A DNA stretch of 64,000 nucleotides, from contig CM049316.1 of NCBI GenBank assembly GCA_026874595.1, forward strand, positions 52,341,676 through 52,405,675, written 5' to 3'. Position numbers and translations under genes: made by a program. Shown piece after piece: positions 36,246-48,534 of this stretch. This stretch comes from Sipunculus nudus. Its lineage: Eukaryota > Annelida > Sipuncula > Golfingiida > Sipunculidae. Each line of letters starts with the position of its first letter. Position 1 is the first letter of the stretch. The notes beneath the pieces were generated by a model. It saw only the letters and a list, made by a program, of their open reading frames with translations. It was not told the origin of the DNA and did not search any database.

Positions 36246-36963
36246 AAAACGTTTTTTGACTGATGATACTGAGGCCAGTTTGTTTAATACTTTGCAAGAA
36301 TAATTCCCTGAATAATTCTTATAATAATTGTCTTTTATGGTTCCAAAGAATGAATTTTGGCTGATTTATAAAGATTGAATTGAGTCATTTTACCATTCAT
36401 GTTAGCTGTGTGAAGCAGATACATCTAGCCTAGCACCAGTTTATCGGCATCTATTACATCATGCCTCTAGACATTTAGATTTCAGGTTATCTATGGAAAA
36501 TATTGAGAAGAATGTTTTTTAAAAGCTTTTAAAAATGTAGATTTATGATATTAGATATCATCTGTACACTAACTCATATTTTCTCAGGAATAGCAGGAGC
36601 TACCATCCCCAAATTGTATGCAATTATCTGTCACAAAATAAATGTTGATGGATTCAGCTTATTTTTGCTATCTGTATTTACTTAGATTTTACAGGGAAAA
36701 AGCTGAAAAAAACTTTAAAAGTCTTATTCTTCTAAACGGTCAGAAATTTACAAAAATTATCCCAGAGGCGAGCCCTCTCAAGTTTGTTCAAATGGTTTGT
36801 GTTTGATAAATTTTAGCAGAGTTACATAACAGGCCAAGATTGTGTATGTTTCTTGAATAGGTTGAGAAACTGCCAACTGTTTCAGATTTGACAACAGATC
36901 AAGAGTTCATTCAGTGCAGCCAAATATAGGTCAACAGTTCAATCAGTGCAGCCAAGCACAAGG

Positions 36964-37073
36964 CATGTGATCACCTCATGGGTGTCATGTGAGCACCTCA
37001 TGGGCAGCATGTGATCATCTCATGGGTAGCATGTGATCACATCATGAGTATCATGTGATCACCACATGGGTGT
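36964..37073. repeat. 22-bp minisatellite, five copies
   Basis: Unit CATGTGATCACCTCATGGGT + 'gt', repeated five times with point changes. Each unit centres on the palindrome GTGATCAC or a variant. It lies inside family D copy 2 and has no counterpart in copy 1. Confidence 0.9.
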
Positions 37074-37799
37074 CATGCCCCTCAGGGCTGCATATGGAGC
37101 CAATCTGTGAGCTTATGCAATTGTGTGGCTACTATTTCAGATTTGGCAACAGGCAAAAGGTCAGTCTGGATTTATTTATAGCTTTGGCAGACTGCCAACT
37201 GTGTCAGATTATGGAACAGGTCAAGAATTCACTCAGTGCAGCCAGGTACAGGTCAGAAGTTCACTCAGTCTACCCAGGTGCAGGTCAAGAGATCACTCAA
37301 TGCAGTAGCCTGAGCCAGTAATTTGTCACAGTACACTCGGGGCAACAGCCTTTCTCACCTAAGCCTGGTCAGCCCCATGCATCAGACTCAAGGTAAGTTT
37401 GATGTATTGGCCTGTTATTCTGACCTGTCTATGTGTCTTTAATGGCTTTCTCGTTCACAAGACAGGTGTCGCCATCTGCAATGACTTTTGCAAAGTGTAT
37501 GAGCCTGCTTAATTCTACGGAGGAATTTGATATATCAGCCTGAAATTGGGCATATTTATACATGTCAAATAGCTTTGTTGTATACAAGACTGATGGTGCC
37601 ACCTACAATAATTTTTGTGTTGTGTGCACCCATGCGAGAGTTTCAGCAGTGATGTTTGTGTATTGTTTCTTGTTCAGATGTTTAGTACTTGCATTGTTCA
37701 TATATATGAAAAGTAGTGGTTCAGCATTGAAGCGTTATATCTGGTGTATATCCATATGCACAGGTTCGCATTAGGCCTGTAGGCCTTGTTTTTAATATT

Positions 37800-37822
37800 G
37801 GGGGGGGGGGGGGGGGGGGGGG
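37800..37822. repeat. Poly-G run
   Basis: Twenty-three G just outside the 3' end of the family D element. Confidence 0.95.
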
Positions 37823-38639
37823 TTACAGAACAAAACGAGGGAATTGCATGGTTTATCGGATTGTTACGGGTCGGAATGTCAAGTTCTGGTTGTAGTATAT
37901 CCTCAACAGTATGAGTTTTTTTGTGTGTGATTTAATGTATGATTAATTATTTAACAATCAAAATATTAAAACGACAACCATAGTATAAAAATAACGGATG
38001 GCTGGCTAGCCTGCAGTAAGGCCTTTGAACTTTATGAGTAGAAGATGTGTGGGGGCAGTATAGGGTTAGTTCAGGACAGTTAGTTGGTATGGCTGCAATG
38101 AATGTGTCCTTATTGCTTTTTAAGAAGATATAGAAACTAGAAAAGCTAATGAAAGTACTAATATATGCACAAATAAGGCTTCAGGGCTTCTCGTCATAGG
38201 CTTAGCTCTGGCCTTAAATACTCATTACGGATATTGAGATGTTGTACGTATAATCATATACATGGACATGCATATAAGCACTGTATCTACAGTAAAACAA
38301 ACTGTAACATAAAAACACTTAAACCTTGACACCTGGTGTGATCAGTTAGAAGACAGCAGTCAAACGGTAACCACAGTCAGCCCACATGGGAAATCGGTGG
38401 TGCTAAACAAAAGAATGATATGTCGTTTTTAATGAAGGCCCTATGTTATCTTTGTTTACATTACTGTGGCAGTCGATAAGGCCAGCCCCGGGGGTCTAAA
38501 GCAGCTGTCAGCGACCACAGACTGACTGTGTTGCCGGATTTTAACAACTGGAATAGACCAGTCCATGAAAGCATGGTATTGCATTGTGCAGCGAGCCCAA
38601 ATTTAACATGCAAAACCGCTCTCGTTGGTCAAAGATATT
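37823..38639. other. Unique non-coding DNA
   Basis: No gene or repeat family recognised. Confidence 0.45.
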
Positions 38640-38794
38640 ATCTATGATTGATATCAGAATTATAGATTCTGCGAAAATAATAGATAACAGACAGAAAGTG
38701 GTCGATTTAGCGGTCAGCAATATTGATATCTCTGTGAGATATGGTGATTGAGCGAGAATAAAAGGTATCGGAATGAGAGTGGGAGTTTACATAT

Positions 38795-38835
38795 ATATAT
38801 TGGGTTCGATTCCCACCGTCAGTGAACCGACTTTA
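38795..38835 (+). other. Isolated tRNA T-arm-like sequence (possible SINE relic)
   Basis: TGGGTTCGATTCCCACC is a textbook pol III B box/T-arm, but no A box or tRNA body can be found upstream. It may be the remnant of a tRNA-derived SINE inserted in the minisatellite. Confidence 0.3.
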
Positions 38836-38891
38836 ATTTCTGTGTTAACCATTTCCATCTATAAACAGTGAACCAGCATGGCTATTTATAC

Positions 38892-38892
38892 A

Positions 38893-38973
<81 letters not shown>
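38892..38973. repeat. (TC)n(TA)n compound microsatellite
   Basis: About 13 TC repeats followed by about 28 TA repeats. Confidence 0.97.
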
Positions 38974-38975
<2 letters not shown>

Positions 38976-39902
38976 GCTAGTTAGATGGATGTATGGGTGA
39001 GAGTGGCTGATAAAAGGACAGAATGATAGCTATCAGAGTAGGAGTTTCTACTTCAGTGAGATTAATAGATATCAGAGAGAGAGAGAAAGAGAGAGAGTCT
39101 GTTTCAACGTCAATGCGATATATCAGAGGGACAGTGACTGATTAAGCGGCCAGACAGACAGATATCAATGTGACAGTGGCTGATTAAGCGGCCAGGCAGA
39201 CAGATATCAAAGTGACAGTAGCTGATTAAGCGGCCAGACAGACAGACATCAAAGTAACAGCGGCTGATTAAGCGGCCCGACAGACAGATATCAAAGTGAC
39301 AGTGGCTGATTAAGCGGCCAGACAGACAGATATCAAAGTGACAGTGGCTGATTAAGCGGCCAGACAGACAGATATCAAAGTGACAGTGTCTGTTTCAGCG
39401 TCAGTGCAATATATCAGAGTGACAGCGACTGATTAAGCAGCCAGACAGACAAATATCAAAGTGACAGTGGCTGATTAGGCGGCCAGACAGACAGATATCA
39501 AAGTGACAGTGGCTTATTAAGCGGCCAGATAGACAAATATCAGAGTAATAGTAGTTGATTAAGCGGCCAAACAGACAAATATTGGAGTGATAATGGTTGA
39601 TTAAGCGGCCAGAAAGACAAATATCAGAGTGATAGTGGTAGATTCAGCGGCCATTTAATACCTGTTACCTTGAAAATAGGTCAAGTTCACTTAAACAGAA
39701 TCAATGTAATTCGAACATCATAAGGTATCATGGGTAAGAATCAATGAAATCGGATAAAAAAAAAGTGGCAGTTGTTAAGAAAAAGAAGAAATTGAATAAG
39801 AGGGGGCGGGGGGGACAAATATCCCCACCTGTGGGTATAGGTGGAAATAAATATAAGTACTCTTTGAACACAGGATAATCACAGGATTATAAGAATAAAT
39901 GA

Positions 39903-40330
39903 CCTATGGGTCATGACGCTCAGCTGATTGACTAGTTAGTATAAGTTTTAGTTTGATACTAGATGCATTTATGTGTTTGGTACTGGTTGTCCCAAGGGCA
40001 CTATACATAAGCCTGTACTTATCCAAATGAGGTCATGCAAAGAATCATGGATATCAGTGGATTAGTTTTTCAGATACTGGGGCTTTTGTATCATTTTTTT
40101 TAATTATTCGGGGGGGGGGGGGTTACTAACGAGCCCAATAACTCGGAGGATATTGGTATGAGAGACCTTATTTCAGGTTTCCAAAGAGATTTTTTATAGA
40201 CCTCCCTGGATGTTCAGTCAGAAATTTCTAGGTCCAGCGGCAACGATTTGTGCCCTGTTAACAGATGACCGCTTCATTGAAGGTCTCAAAAATAGAGAAA
40301 CAAGGACCCATTGGTCACGGCGCGCAGCTG
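39903..40330 (-). mobile_element. Family A fragments (two 3' ends, minus strand)
   Basis: Two 3'-type ends are visible: TGACCTATGGGTCA hairpin with 'cgctcagctga' near 39903-39930, and 'ggacccattggtca' with 'cgcgcagctg' near 40304-40328. A family A unit ('aggatattggtatgagagacc', 'gacctccctggatgt', 'gatttgtgccctgttaacag') lies between, at 40120-40270. No complete element can be delimited. Confidence 0.5.
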
Positions 40331-41123
40331 TTATATAAAATATGATCTGGAAATGAGGCACGTGCTGGTTTTGGGTGGTAATAAATATAAGCTTTATTAT
40401 GAGTTGCTGGTGTATAGCTTATGTATGATTTTGATAGCATCTTTGGAGACAGGGAAGAAGATTGATTTCATTTATTTTAACAACAAATGGAGTACTATTG
40501 TCACACAGATTTTGTCTTGGCCATATAACTTATAAGCAGCACATATAATAAAAGAGTTTAACTATTTATTAAAATTTAATAACAAATATTGTTCCAATAT
40601 AATTTTTATTTAAAAAATAATAAGAAAATCATATGATTTTTTAAAATAAAATATAACTGAAATGATTATTAAAATAATATTATAGAATATATTCATGAAT
40701 GCATTCATGAATACATTTTGAAAGTATCTGCACTGATATTCAAATACTTTCATTTTAACCTGAATTTCTTATGCAATAATTTTTTTTAATGCAGTACATA
40801 TTCATATTCGTATTCAAATACATTTGCAAAGCATTCGCACCTTGTCTTGTATTTATTCAGTTTTAGCCAAACAATGATGTTGAGAATCCAGAATATACTA
40901 AATTCACAAATTTAAATAATGATCATAGGACCTGGTTTTATGGCTTGATTTAAATTTTTAAAAAATAAATGTAATATATTCACTTTGGACTCCTTGCACA
41001 TCAATCTACACACTAGACACAGCAGGAATCTAGATTAATATTATCAACTGCATCTTTGTCTATCATTTATTTCCTTCATATGATCCCTAATGATTAGTAA
41101 TGAATATTATGATTTATCTTTTT
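40331..41123. other. Extremely AT-rich non-coding DNA
   Basis: Nothing recognised. 'cattcatgaatacatt'-type motifs recur near 40690-40720. Confidence 0.5.
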
Positions 41124-42185
41124 AGCTCAGCTGACTGTAAGTCATATGAGCTATAGCGATCACTCTTTCTTTGTCCGTCGTCCGCACGGCCATCCGGCCG
41201 TCTGTCCATTAACAAGACACAAATCGTAACCGCTAGACCTGGAATCTTCTTACTTTACATCCGATAACGTCCATGAAAAATCTCCTTGGAAACCTAAAAT
41301 TAGGTCTCTGTTACCAATATTCTTCATGCTATGGGGCTCCGAATTACCCCCCCCCCCCGAATAATGAAAAATTTGATACAAAAACTCAAGTATCCGAGCA
41401 ACTAATGCATTGATCACCATGATTCCTTGCATTGATATTGATCATGGAGAGTACCATCAGTTTCTGCAGACTGGTGGCGCCACCTGTATTTTTTTCAATT
41501 TTTTACGATTTTTTTCTCTATTTTTGAGACCTTAAAAGATGTGGTGATCTGTTAACAGGGCACAAATCGTAACCGCTGGACCTGGAATCTTCTCACTTTA
41601 CAACCAGAGAGGTCCATGAAAAGTCTACTTGGAAACCTAAAATTAGGTCTCTGTTATCCATATTCTTTAAGCTATGGGGCTCCGAAGTATCCCCCAGAAT
41701 AATGAAAAATTTGATACAAAACTCAAGTATCTGAACAACTTATGCATTGATCACCATGATTCTTTGCATGGATATTCATCATGGAGTTTTTCATCAGTTC
41801 TCTGCAGACTGGTGGTGCCACCTGTATTTTTTCGAATTTTCACGATTTTATTATCTATTTTTTAGACCTTAAAAGATGCGGTCATCTGTTAACAGGCCTC
41901 AAATCGTGACAACTAGACCTAGAATCTTCTCACTTTACATCCAGAGAGGTAAATTAAAAGTCTCCATGGAAACCTGAAATTAGGTCTCTGTTACCCATAT
42001 TCTCTGAGCTATTGGGCTTATAAGCACCCCCCATCATAATTAAAAATTTGATACCAAAGCAGGGCACAAATCATAATCATTGGACCTGGAATCATCTAAC
42101 CTAACATTCAGGGAGGTCTATGAAAATCTCCTTGGAAACCTGAAATTTGGTCATAGCGAACTATATTCTCAGAGTTTTGGGGTAT
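41124..42185 (+). mobile_element. Family A element, 5' part with three ~340-bp tandem units
   Basis: The terminal hairpin at 41124-41152 (AGCTCAGCTGACT, loop, inverted partner) is followed by 'tatagcgatcactcttt', a (GTCCG)n tract and 'ttaac'. Units with 'aacagggcacaaatcgtaacc' start near 41209, 41551 and 41887, plus a partial one near 42058. Each carries a C-run and GGTGG(C/T)GCCACC (41473-41484, 41811-41822). No 3' end; probably truncated near 42185. Confidence 0.65.
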
Positions 42186-42379
42186 GTTTGAGCACCCTAG
42201 AAATAATGCAAAATACACACAAATTGCCAGATTCCTCATGAAAGCTCCATATATGTGGGGAACCGTTGGTTTCTTCCATTTGAAGTTTGCCTCTCTCGCA
42301 AAGCTGCGAGGTGCCCGTCAACTTTCCCAGCAGTCTCACAAATTGTCAGCAACTCTTGCAAATTGCCAGCAATCAATCA

Positions 42380-44643
42380 GGGGCCTGTTGCATAAAATTT
42401 CCGCAAATCGCAAAGTTGCGATGGGTTTGCGATGGAAATTGCGAAGCTCTTGCGACGGTTGCATAAAACATGACGCAAATTTCACGTACTTGCCACGCAC
42501 TTGTGACGGGATTAACGCAATTTATGCTTCACGTGTCGTGTGTTCTTAGATTCTGCCGGCACGTAGACCTGTCTGAATAAGGCGATTCCATGTGCCTCCC
42601 AGGTAGTGTCAAACTATGTGTATCCTAGGTAGTGAAAAAATCATGTAACCACCTTCGATAAGTACACATATAAACTTCGATTTTAAAGGCAGATAGTTTT
42701 TGTGACAACGTTATACAAAAAACACCCTTGAAGGTCCTAAAATATATAATTGCAAGAATAAGTAATCATCTTTATAATTCGTTAATAACTATAAAACAAA
42801 TCGTAAATAATATTGAACAAACTGGGAAAATACATATTTTTATGTTACCATATCATTTGTCAATTGTTTCATTATTGTAATATATATGTTTATTATAAAA
42901 ACTTTTATCTCCAAGAAACTTTAAGATTTCCCCCATTTTCTCTTCGTTTAGCCCCCCCCCCCCCCCCCCCCCCCTCCTTCCTAACTAAAAAACATGAATT
43001 GATTTCCCTTCATATGCACATATACCAAACAAGATCCAGCCTATAAACATTCATATATTCACACAACTGACATTTCGTATTCATAATTATATTTCAGTTT
43101 AACACATGTATACCATAATGTATGTAAAGTAAGGAGGTAATGAAAATGTAACTTTTTGTCAGTTTCACCGTTACAACTAAGCTGTGTCATTTCCAAATAA
43201 TATCTACAAGGAGAAAGCCTTGTTATTTTACTATTTGGCACTGGAATTTCTTTAAGTTCTTCCAAGTTCCCGATTTCATGTACTTTACTTCTCATTTCAA
43301 ATAAATGGCCCTAAAAATGGTAAAGTTTAAAAATTTCATACAGTTTTACGCTAGTTGGCACCAATTTTAACTTTCCACTTTGAATATCTCTAGAAATCTC
43401 TACATCCGACTGTAATTAAGGATTTGGGCGTGGTCCAAAATAGCGTTATTCCGCTTTAAACATTGTCGATTCACACTTCGTTGTCATCAAACTCTCCCCG
43501 CAGCTTGATTGAAGAATGTTCCCGGGGTACTATTGTGTCGCATCTGAGCGCCCTAATCGAACAATGACAGGTTTGTTTATCAAAGCTTATCGAGGCCTCT
43601 CATGAGTTCTGGCATTATGCGCACACATTAAAACCCGGATTTGTCAGGCCACATTTCGAAGTTATGGTCGTACCGCTGCATTTTTAGCTCAGCTTACTAT
43701 AATTTATCTAAGCTATAGCGATGGTCCTTTGTCCGTCCGGCCGGACGTCCGTAAACAAACAACGTTTTGAATTGGACCTTTATGAATCCAAAACTCCAAA
43801 TACAGTCTGTCAGCTTTTAAATCTCATTTGAAAACTCATTAGGGTAGTCAATGAATTTCTGTGATACGAATTCTCTTGAAACGTTGTTATTGTTCTAAAC
43901 TTAATTTTGTAACTTTTGAGTTGTTTTATGGTAAAATTAACCAATATCATTCCAATTGTCACCTTTAATCATGTATAAAGCGTTTAGGGCACCATTTCTG
44001 GCGGATTTTACGCTTTATAGAATAAATAAATATCAGTTATTAATTTTATTATCAAATGATTATTATTAGTTGGCATAAAAATATGTACATTACAATTTAA
44101 ATCTAACAGTGAACAGATGTTGTGCCAGTCTATAACTATATGAAAACCAAGGCTCTATATACATATTGTCTCCATTACAAATTCTGTAAATGAGATATTG
44201 TAAGAAAAAGAAAATGGCGCACATAATTTGCATGTTATGATGTATGAATATTATGTATTTCTAAAGAACGTCTGTTTACATTATATTATGAAAGAATATT
44301 TATATGTAATGCTGGAAAGGTTTAAATAATAATTTATGAAACAAATATCGTAGTGTTTATGCAAAATTAGAGCTAGAAATAAATTTTTGTCAACAGCGGC
44401 CGTAAAATATAACAAACATATTCCAAGATCTTGATTAAAACAAACAGTGAACAAATATTATTTATATTTATTTTTGGATTAAAAGGTGCTGCGATGGGCT
44501 TGCGACCCCTATTTTGTCGTCGCAAATTTTGGGTGTTTTGCGACACATCGCAACTCTGCAACAGTTTTATGCAACCGACTTTTCTGCTTGCGACCCTGTT
44601 GCGACGCCTCGCAGCCTTGCGATGCCTTTATGCAACAGGCCCC
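42380..44643. mobile_element. 2.26-kb element with GGGGCCTGTTGCATAAA termini
   Basis: Left GGGGCCTGTTGCATAAA is mirrored exactly at the right end (44627-44643). Beyond it both arms are rich in 'ttgcgac/gtcgcaa' motifs (42401-42500; 44488-44610), so they fold back on each other imperfectly for over 100 bp. The interior is AT-rich and has no recognisable transposase. It contains a C-run (42952-42974) and a family A-like insert. It interrupts a ~97-bp tandem array. No target duplication is clear. Confidence 0.7.
43684..44000 (+). mobile_element. Family A-like 5' end nested in the TIR element
   Basis: 'ttagctcagcttactataat', then 'ttatctaagctatagcgatgg', a GTCCG/GGCCGGAC tract and 'gtaaacaaacaacg', followed by a diverged unit. 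A variant of the family A terminus; the 3' limit is unclear. Confidence 0.45.
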
Positions 44644-45632
44644 AGGTAACCAGCAATTTTGAATCCTAATGCGCAAACTGCTAGCAATCTAGCAACTTTG
44701 GAAGCCAGTTTGCCATTCGGCAGGGAAGACCTCCCGTCTCTCATACACACAATTTGCTGGCATTTTTTCAACTTTGAAGATCTCATAATCCTCCGTTAGA
44801 GGGAGCCCCTCCTCCGTTAGAGGGAGCCCCAGGCGAAGTTCTCATAATCCTCCGATAGAGGGAGTCCCAGGCGACAATGAAATGAAGTGCCCCCGGTCTA
44901 GCAATTCCACAAGTTGCTGGCAATTTTGGAGTGATCTTATTCATCCGCTAGAGGGAGCTCAGGCTGCAAACAAATAAAAACCCCCTCTAACAATTCCGCA
45001 ATTTGTGGGCAATTTAGCAACTTGGTAGTTCTCTCATTGCTCCGGTAGAGTGAGCCCCGTCGTCATACACGGAGGGACCCCTCATCTAGCAATTCAGCAA
45101 ACTGCCAGCAATTTTGCAACTTTGAAGTTCTCTTAATCCTCCGATAAGGGGAGCCCTAGCCAAGATTGAAACGAGGGGCCCCTGTCTACCAATTCCGCAA
45201 ATTGCGGCAATTAAGCAACTATGGAGTTATATGAATCATCCAATAGGAGGAACCCCAGCCGACATTGAAATGGAGGGCTCCCATCAAGCAATTCCGCAAC
45301 TTTGTAGTTCCCTGATTCCTCCGCTAGAGTGAGCCCCCTGCGGTCATACACACAGGGGCCTTCGTCTAGCAACTCCACAAACTGCCGGCAATTTAGCAAC
45401 TTTGTAGTTCTTTGAATCCTCCGATAGGGGAGGCCCAGAGGAGATTACACTGAGTGGCCACCGTCTAACAAGCTCGCAAATTTCCGACAATTTAGCAACT
45501 TTAGAGTTAAATTAATCCTCCGATACGGGAAGCCCCAGCCCAGATTGAAAGGAAGGGCAACCTTTGAACAATTCCGCAATTTGCCGGACATTCAGTAGAG
45601 AAGATATATCTCCGGGGTTTCATATATATCTC

Positions 45633-45656
45633 GGGGGGGGGGGGGGGGGGGGGGGG
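45633..45656. repeat. Poly-G run
   Basis: Twenty-four G at the right edge of the ~97-bp array. Confidence 0.95.
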
Positions 45657-46300
45657 CTGAAAATAATCTCTTACACACGTACTCTTCCTTGTCGCTTCGA
45701 CACTCTCACTCTGTATAGTCTTGTGCTCAATATACTCCTGTGCTCAGTATAGTCCCGTGCTCAGTATAGTCCCGTGATCTCCCCAAACACAAAAACGATC
45801 ATTCAAATATTGATATGTGGCAAGTTAGGAACGTACATGCGAAGTTCCACCATCCGAAAATCAACATGTTACATACATTTAATTTATAGACAGTACAGTT
45901 TTCTTCTCTTATTTTTTAGGAACTATAAATAATATAGCCCTACACACGGGTACCCCCACCCATTCATCTTTGACTACGTTATACAAAGACATTTAAGAGA
46001 ACAGCTAGTAGTCTATTCTGTGAAAGGTGCCTCAGAAAAGTCCTCTTAACACTGCATATTGAAAACTTTTCAAAATATGGGAGAGAAACTCTACCGTATA
46101 CCTGTCATTAACTGTCCAAAACGAACATGGCTTTAGATTTTATACATATAGGTAATCTAAAACAAACAATATTTCTTATTTTTCTAGGCTGCAAGTAGAT
46201 AACGTCTATACTGATAATTCATATATATTGCGCACACACACAAATAAACATACACACACATGTATATATACACACACCGTAATACCTATCAAATTATGGA
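45657..46300. other. Non-coding DNA, no gene seen
   Basis: A short direct repeat 'tgctcagtatagtcccgtg' (three copies, 45725-45775). Otherwise unrecognised. Confidence 0.5.
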
Positions 46301-46302
46301 TA

Positions 46303-47257
46303 CACTGAAAACCAAAAATGTGTTTGGGAACACATTTAAATGTGTACGAGACTTGTATCTGAGATGAGGCATTAAAATGTGTACGGGAACACATTAATGT
46401 GTATGATAAATTTAATGTGTTTTGTAACACATCATAGATGTGTTTTGGGACACATATGGATGTGTTTCGGAACACACATGGACGTGTTTCGGAACACACG
46501 CATGTGTTTGGAAACACATACAGCTGTGTAAGAGAGTTGTATCTGGGACGAGGCATTAAATGTGTACGGAAACACAGTAAATGTGTTTGATAAATTTAAT
46601 GTGTTCTGAAACGCATTTGATGTGTTCTGAATGTGCTAAAATGTGTTCTGCAAAAGTTCCAAATACATGTAGCTTGCATGGTCTTGAGACTGGAATAAAA
46701 AATATATGTAGTAAGGAATAAAAGTATCTAATCCATATTGTCAGCTGTATATTCATCTGTAACACAGAAAACAAATGACAAAAGCAGTTACACAAATTTG
46801 AACCATTTATTATAATATTTCACCGTATTTTATCCAGTTTATGAGAAAATAGATTATAGTCCTTGTCCTTATTGAATACAGAGACACAGGTCTCTAATGA
46901 TGTTTTTCTGTAGTATGCAGGGCAAGAATCTGAGAAAAACACCCCAGATTATAACTAAACCAAGTGATGCACATACTATAATATACAGAAATGGGGTATA
47001 TATGTAGAGTGCAAGTTGCCGAAATGTCATAATATATGGTAAATATAAGTTCAATGAGTCTGGAGTAATTATGTATTCATCTACGATGTAGCTCTCTTAA
47101 TTGGATCACCAGCAGTCTTGAGACAGCCTCATTTCGCTCCTCTTCTTGAAGAGCATAAAGATTTGGGTGGGCTTAAGTCCTATAAAATAAGAAAACGAAC
47201 GTATAAGAAATAAAAAAAACAAACAGGCATGAAACATTGTGCAGTTGTATATTAGCA

Positions 47258-47303
<46 letters not shown>

Positions 47304-48215
47304 TTATTTATTTATTTCTGACATATTGACATGTCACGCACACACCTGTGTATAAATGTGTGGGAGTATGTGCATTTATAACAAACCTATTGGGGTGGGG
47401 GGGACATATATGTAGCTAAGTCACCAACATAACAAGCGTGTGGCCGTATAAAAGCACGCTGTGACTGTGACAACCTTATAGGGTTACATACCTGACCCTG
47501 TTCTACAACAAACTGCCTGCTGTCTTATAAGCAGTTTTTACATGTGCCCTGTACTTAGCGAAGCTTCATGAACTTTGTGCATGGCCCTGCATGCATACAC
47601 ATACAGTGAACATTTGGAATTATATAATAATAACGTCTTTTGTAATGTTAAGTTGTTAAGTACGACAAAAATATGTTATATACACGTATAATATAAATCG
47701 CCCTGCACATTCCTTGTAAACTGCATGACTGTATACACATTATTTTAGGAGCAATATGGCAGTCAGGCAGCCATGCAATGCATGCATCATCAGCTAAATC
47801 TGGTTAATTAACACTCAGTGCTCTTACTGACTGTATATATAATTAAGACATTCCACATATAGCCGATTTTGATAAAACAATACATTCTTAACTTACCTCA
47901 GACCTTGCTGCATGTACTCTGCCAGCTATGTCTGCTGAGATGATGGGCCACCCGAACAAAGACCAGGCAGTTCTTGGCGGTCATGTGTCACGTGACAACC
48001 AACTCCCTCTCGAGGAAAGGCGCATACACATTACAAGTGTTTTGAAACACATACTCAAACACAGTAGATGTGTTCCCAAACACATTTCCAAACACACAGT
48101 GAGTGTGTTCTGACTAAACGAAACACATTTTATGCCTCATACACAGCAAAATTTGATGTGTTTGAGTTCCGGAACGCGCCAAATGTGTTCCCGTACACAT
48201 TTTTGATTTTCAGTG
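46303..48215. mobile_element. CACTA (EnSpm)-like non-autonomous DNA transposon, 1.9 kb
   Basis: Left end CACTGAAAACCAAAAATGTG. The right end, reverse-complemented, reads CACTGAAAATCAAAAATGTG, and both continue into GGGAACACATTT. TA flanks both ends (46301-46302; 48216-48217). Inside each end is a dense cluster of short motifs of the type 'tgtgtttcggaacacat' in both orientations (46315-46660; 48025-48205), as expected of CACTA subterminal transposase-binding repeats. CACTG termini are known for animal CACTA elements. No transposase was found; a (TA)n tract lies at 47260-47298. Confidence 0.75.
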
Positions 48216-48534
48216 TATTATTACATTAATCATTCATTTCCATTATATTATTTTAATAAATTTTCGGATTTTACTGTTAGTATTTTTAATTAAATTATAT
48301 TTGGCCCAGTTTGACAGACGGGACGACGTACGGACGAACGGACGAAAGGACGGACGGACAAAAGACGGACAAAAGACTGACAATGGACCACCACCAGTTA
48401 AAAATGCATGATCCTCGTTTAGAGTTTCTACTTACGATTCCTTAGGTTTTCCACTTTATTTTTTTCTGTTTAAAGGGTGATATTTATTTGACAGCAATTG
48501 GAAATAATGTACAGATTTTCTTCTCTGATAAAAC

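Larger units (their letters stand above)
35016..37790 (+). mobile_element. Family D rolling-circle-like element, copy 2 (complete-looking)
   Basis: The 5' end (TAAGCGAACCTGTGAGCTTA, self-complementary at TAAGC/GCTTA) is followed by a (GTCCG)n tract (35050-35080) and 'gtacgttaacc'. Central tandem repeats follow. Near the 3' end the terminus recurs inverted (CACAGGTTCGC, 37760-37770), then a hairpin AGGCCTGTAGGCCT (37773-37786) and TTGTTT. The first ~2.4 kb match the inverted copy at 16078-17890. No protein. Classed as Helentron-like by layout. Confidence 0.6.
38640..39655. repeat. 42-bp minisatellite (core 39088-39655) with decayed left extension
   Basis: 'tgattaagcggccagacaga' recurs at exactly 42-bp steps (GCGGCC at 39146, 39188, 39230, 39272, 39314, 39356). 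It continues less regularly to 39655, giving about 13 units. Degenerate units ('cgatttagcggtcagcaa') extend left to about 38690 but are interrupted by a microsatellite and other sequence. Confidence 0.9.
42290..45630. repeat. ~97-bp tandem array, split by a 2.26-kb insertion
   Basis: The unit contains 'aatcctccgatagagggag', 'cccaggcgacattgaaat' and 'gcaattccgcaaattgccgg'. The CTCCG anchor recurs near 44790, 44848, 44946, 45040, 45137, 45236, 45318, 45418 and 45516. The left stub (42290-42379) has the same 'tcacaaattgtcagcaactc' style and is separated from the rest by the TIR element at 42380-44643. No protein coding was seen. Confidence 0.75.

Noticed and set aside
46206-46795. Cysteine-rich minus-strand frames
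   Set aside because: They arise from translating the repeated TGTGTTT/GGAACACA motifs of the CACTA-like element's subterminal region.
48300-48400. Complete family A element starting at the (GGAC)n tract
   Set aside because: The tract is present but the adjoining AGCTCAGCTGACT hairpin is missing, so no element could be delimited there.
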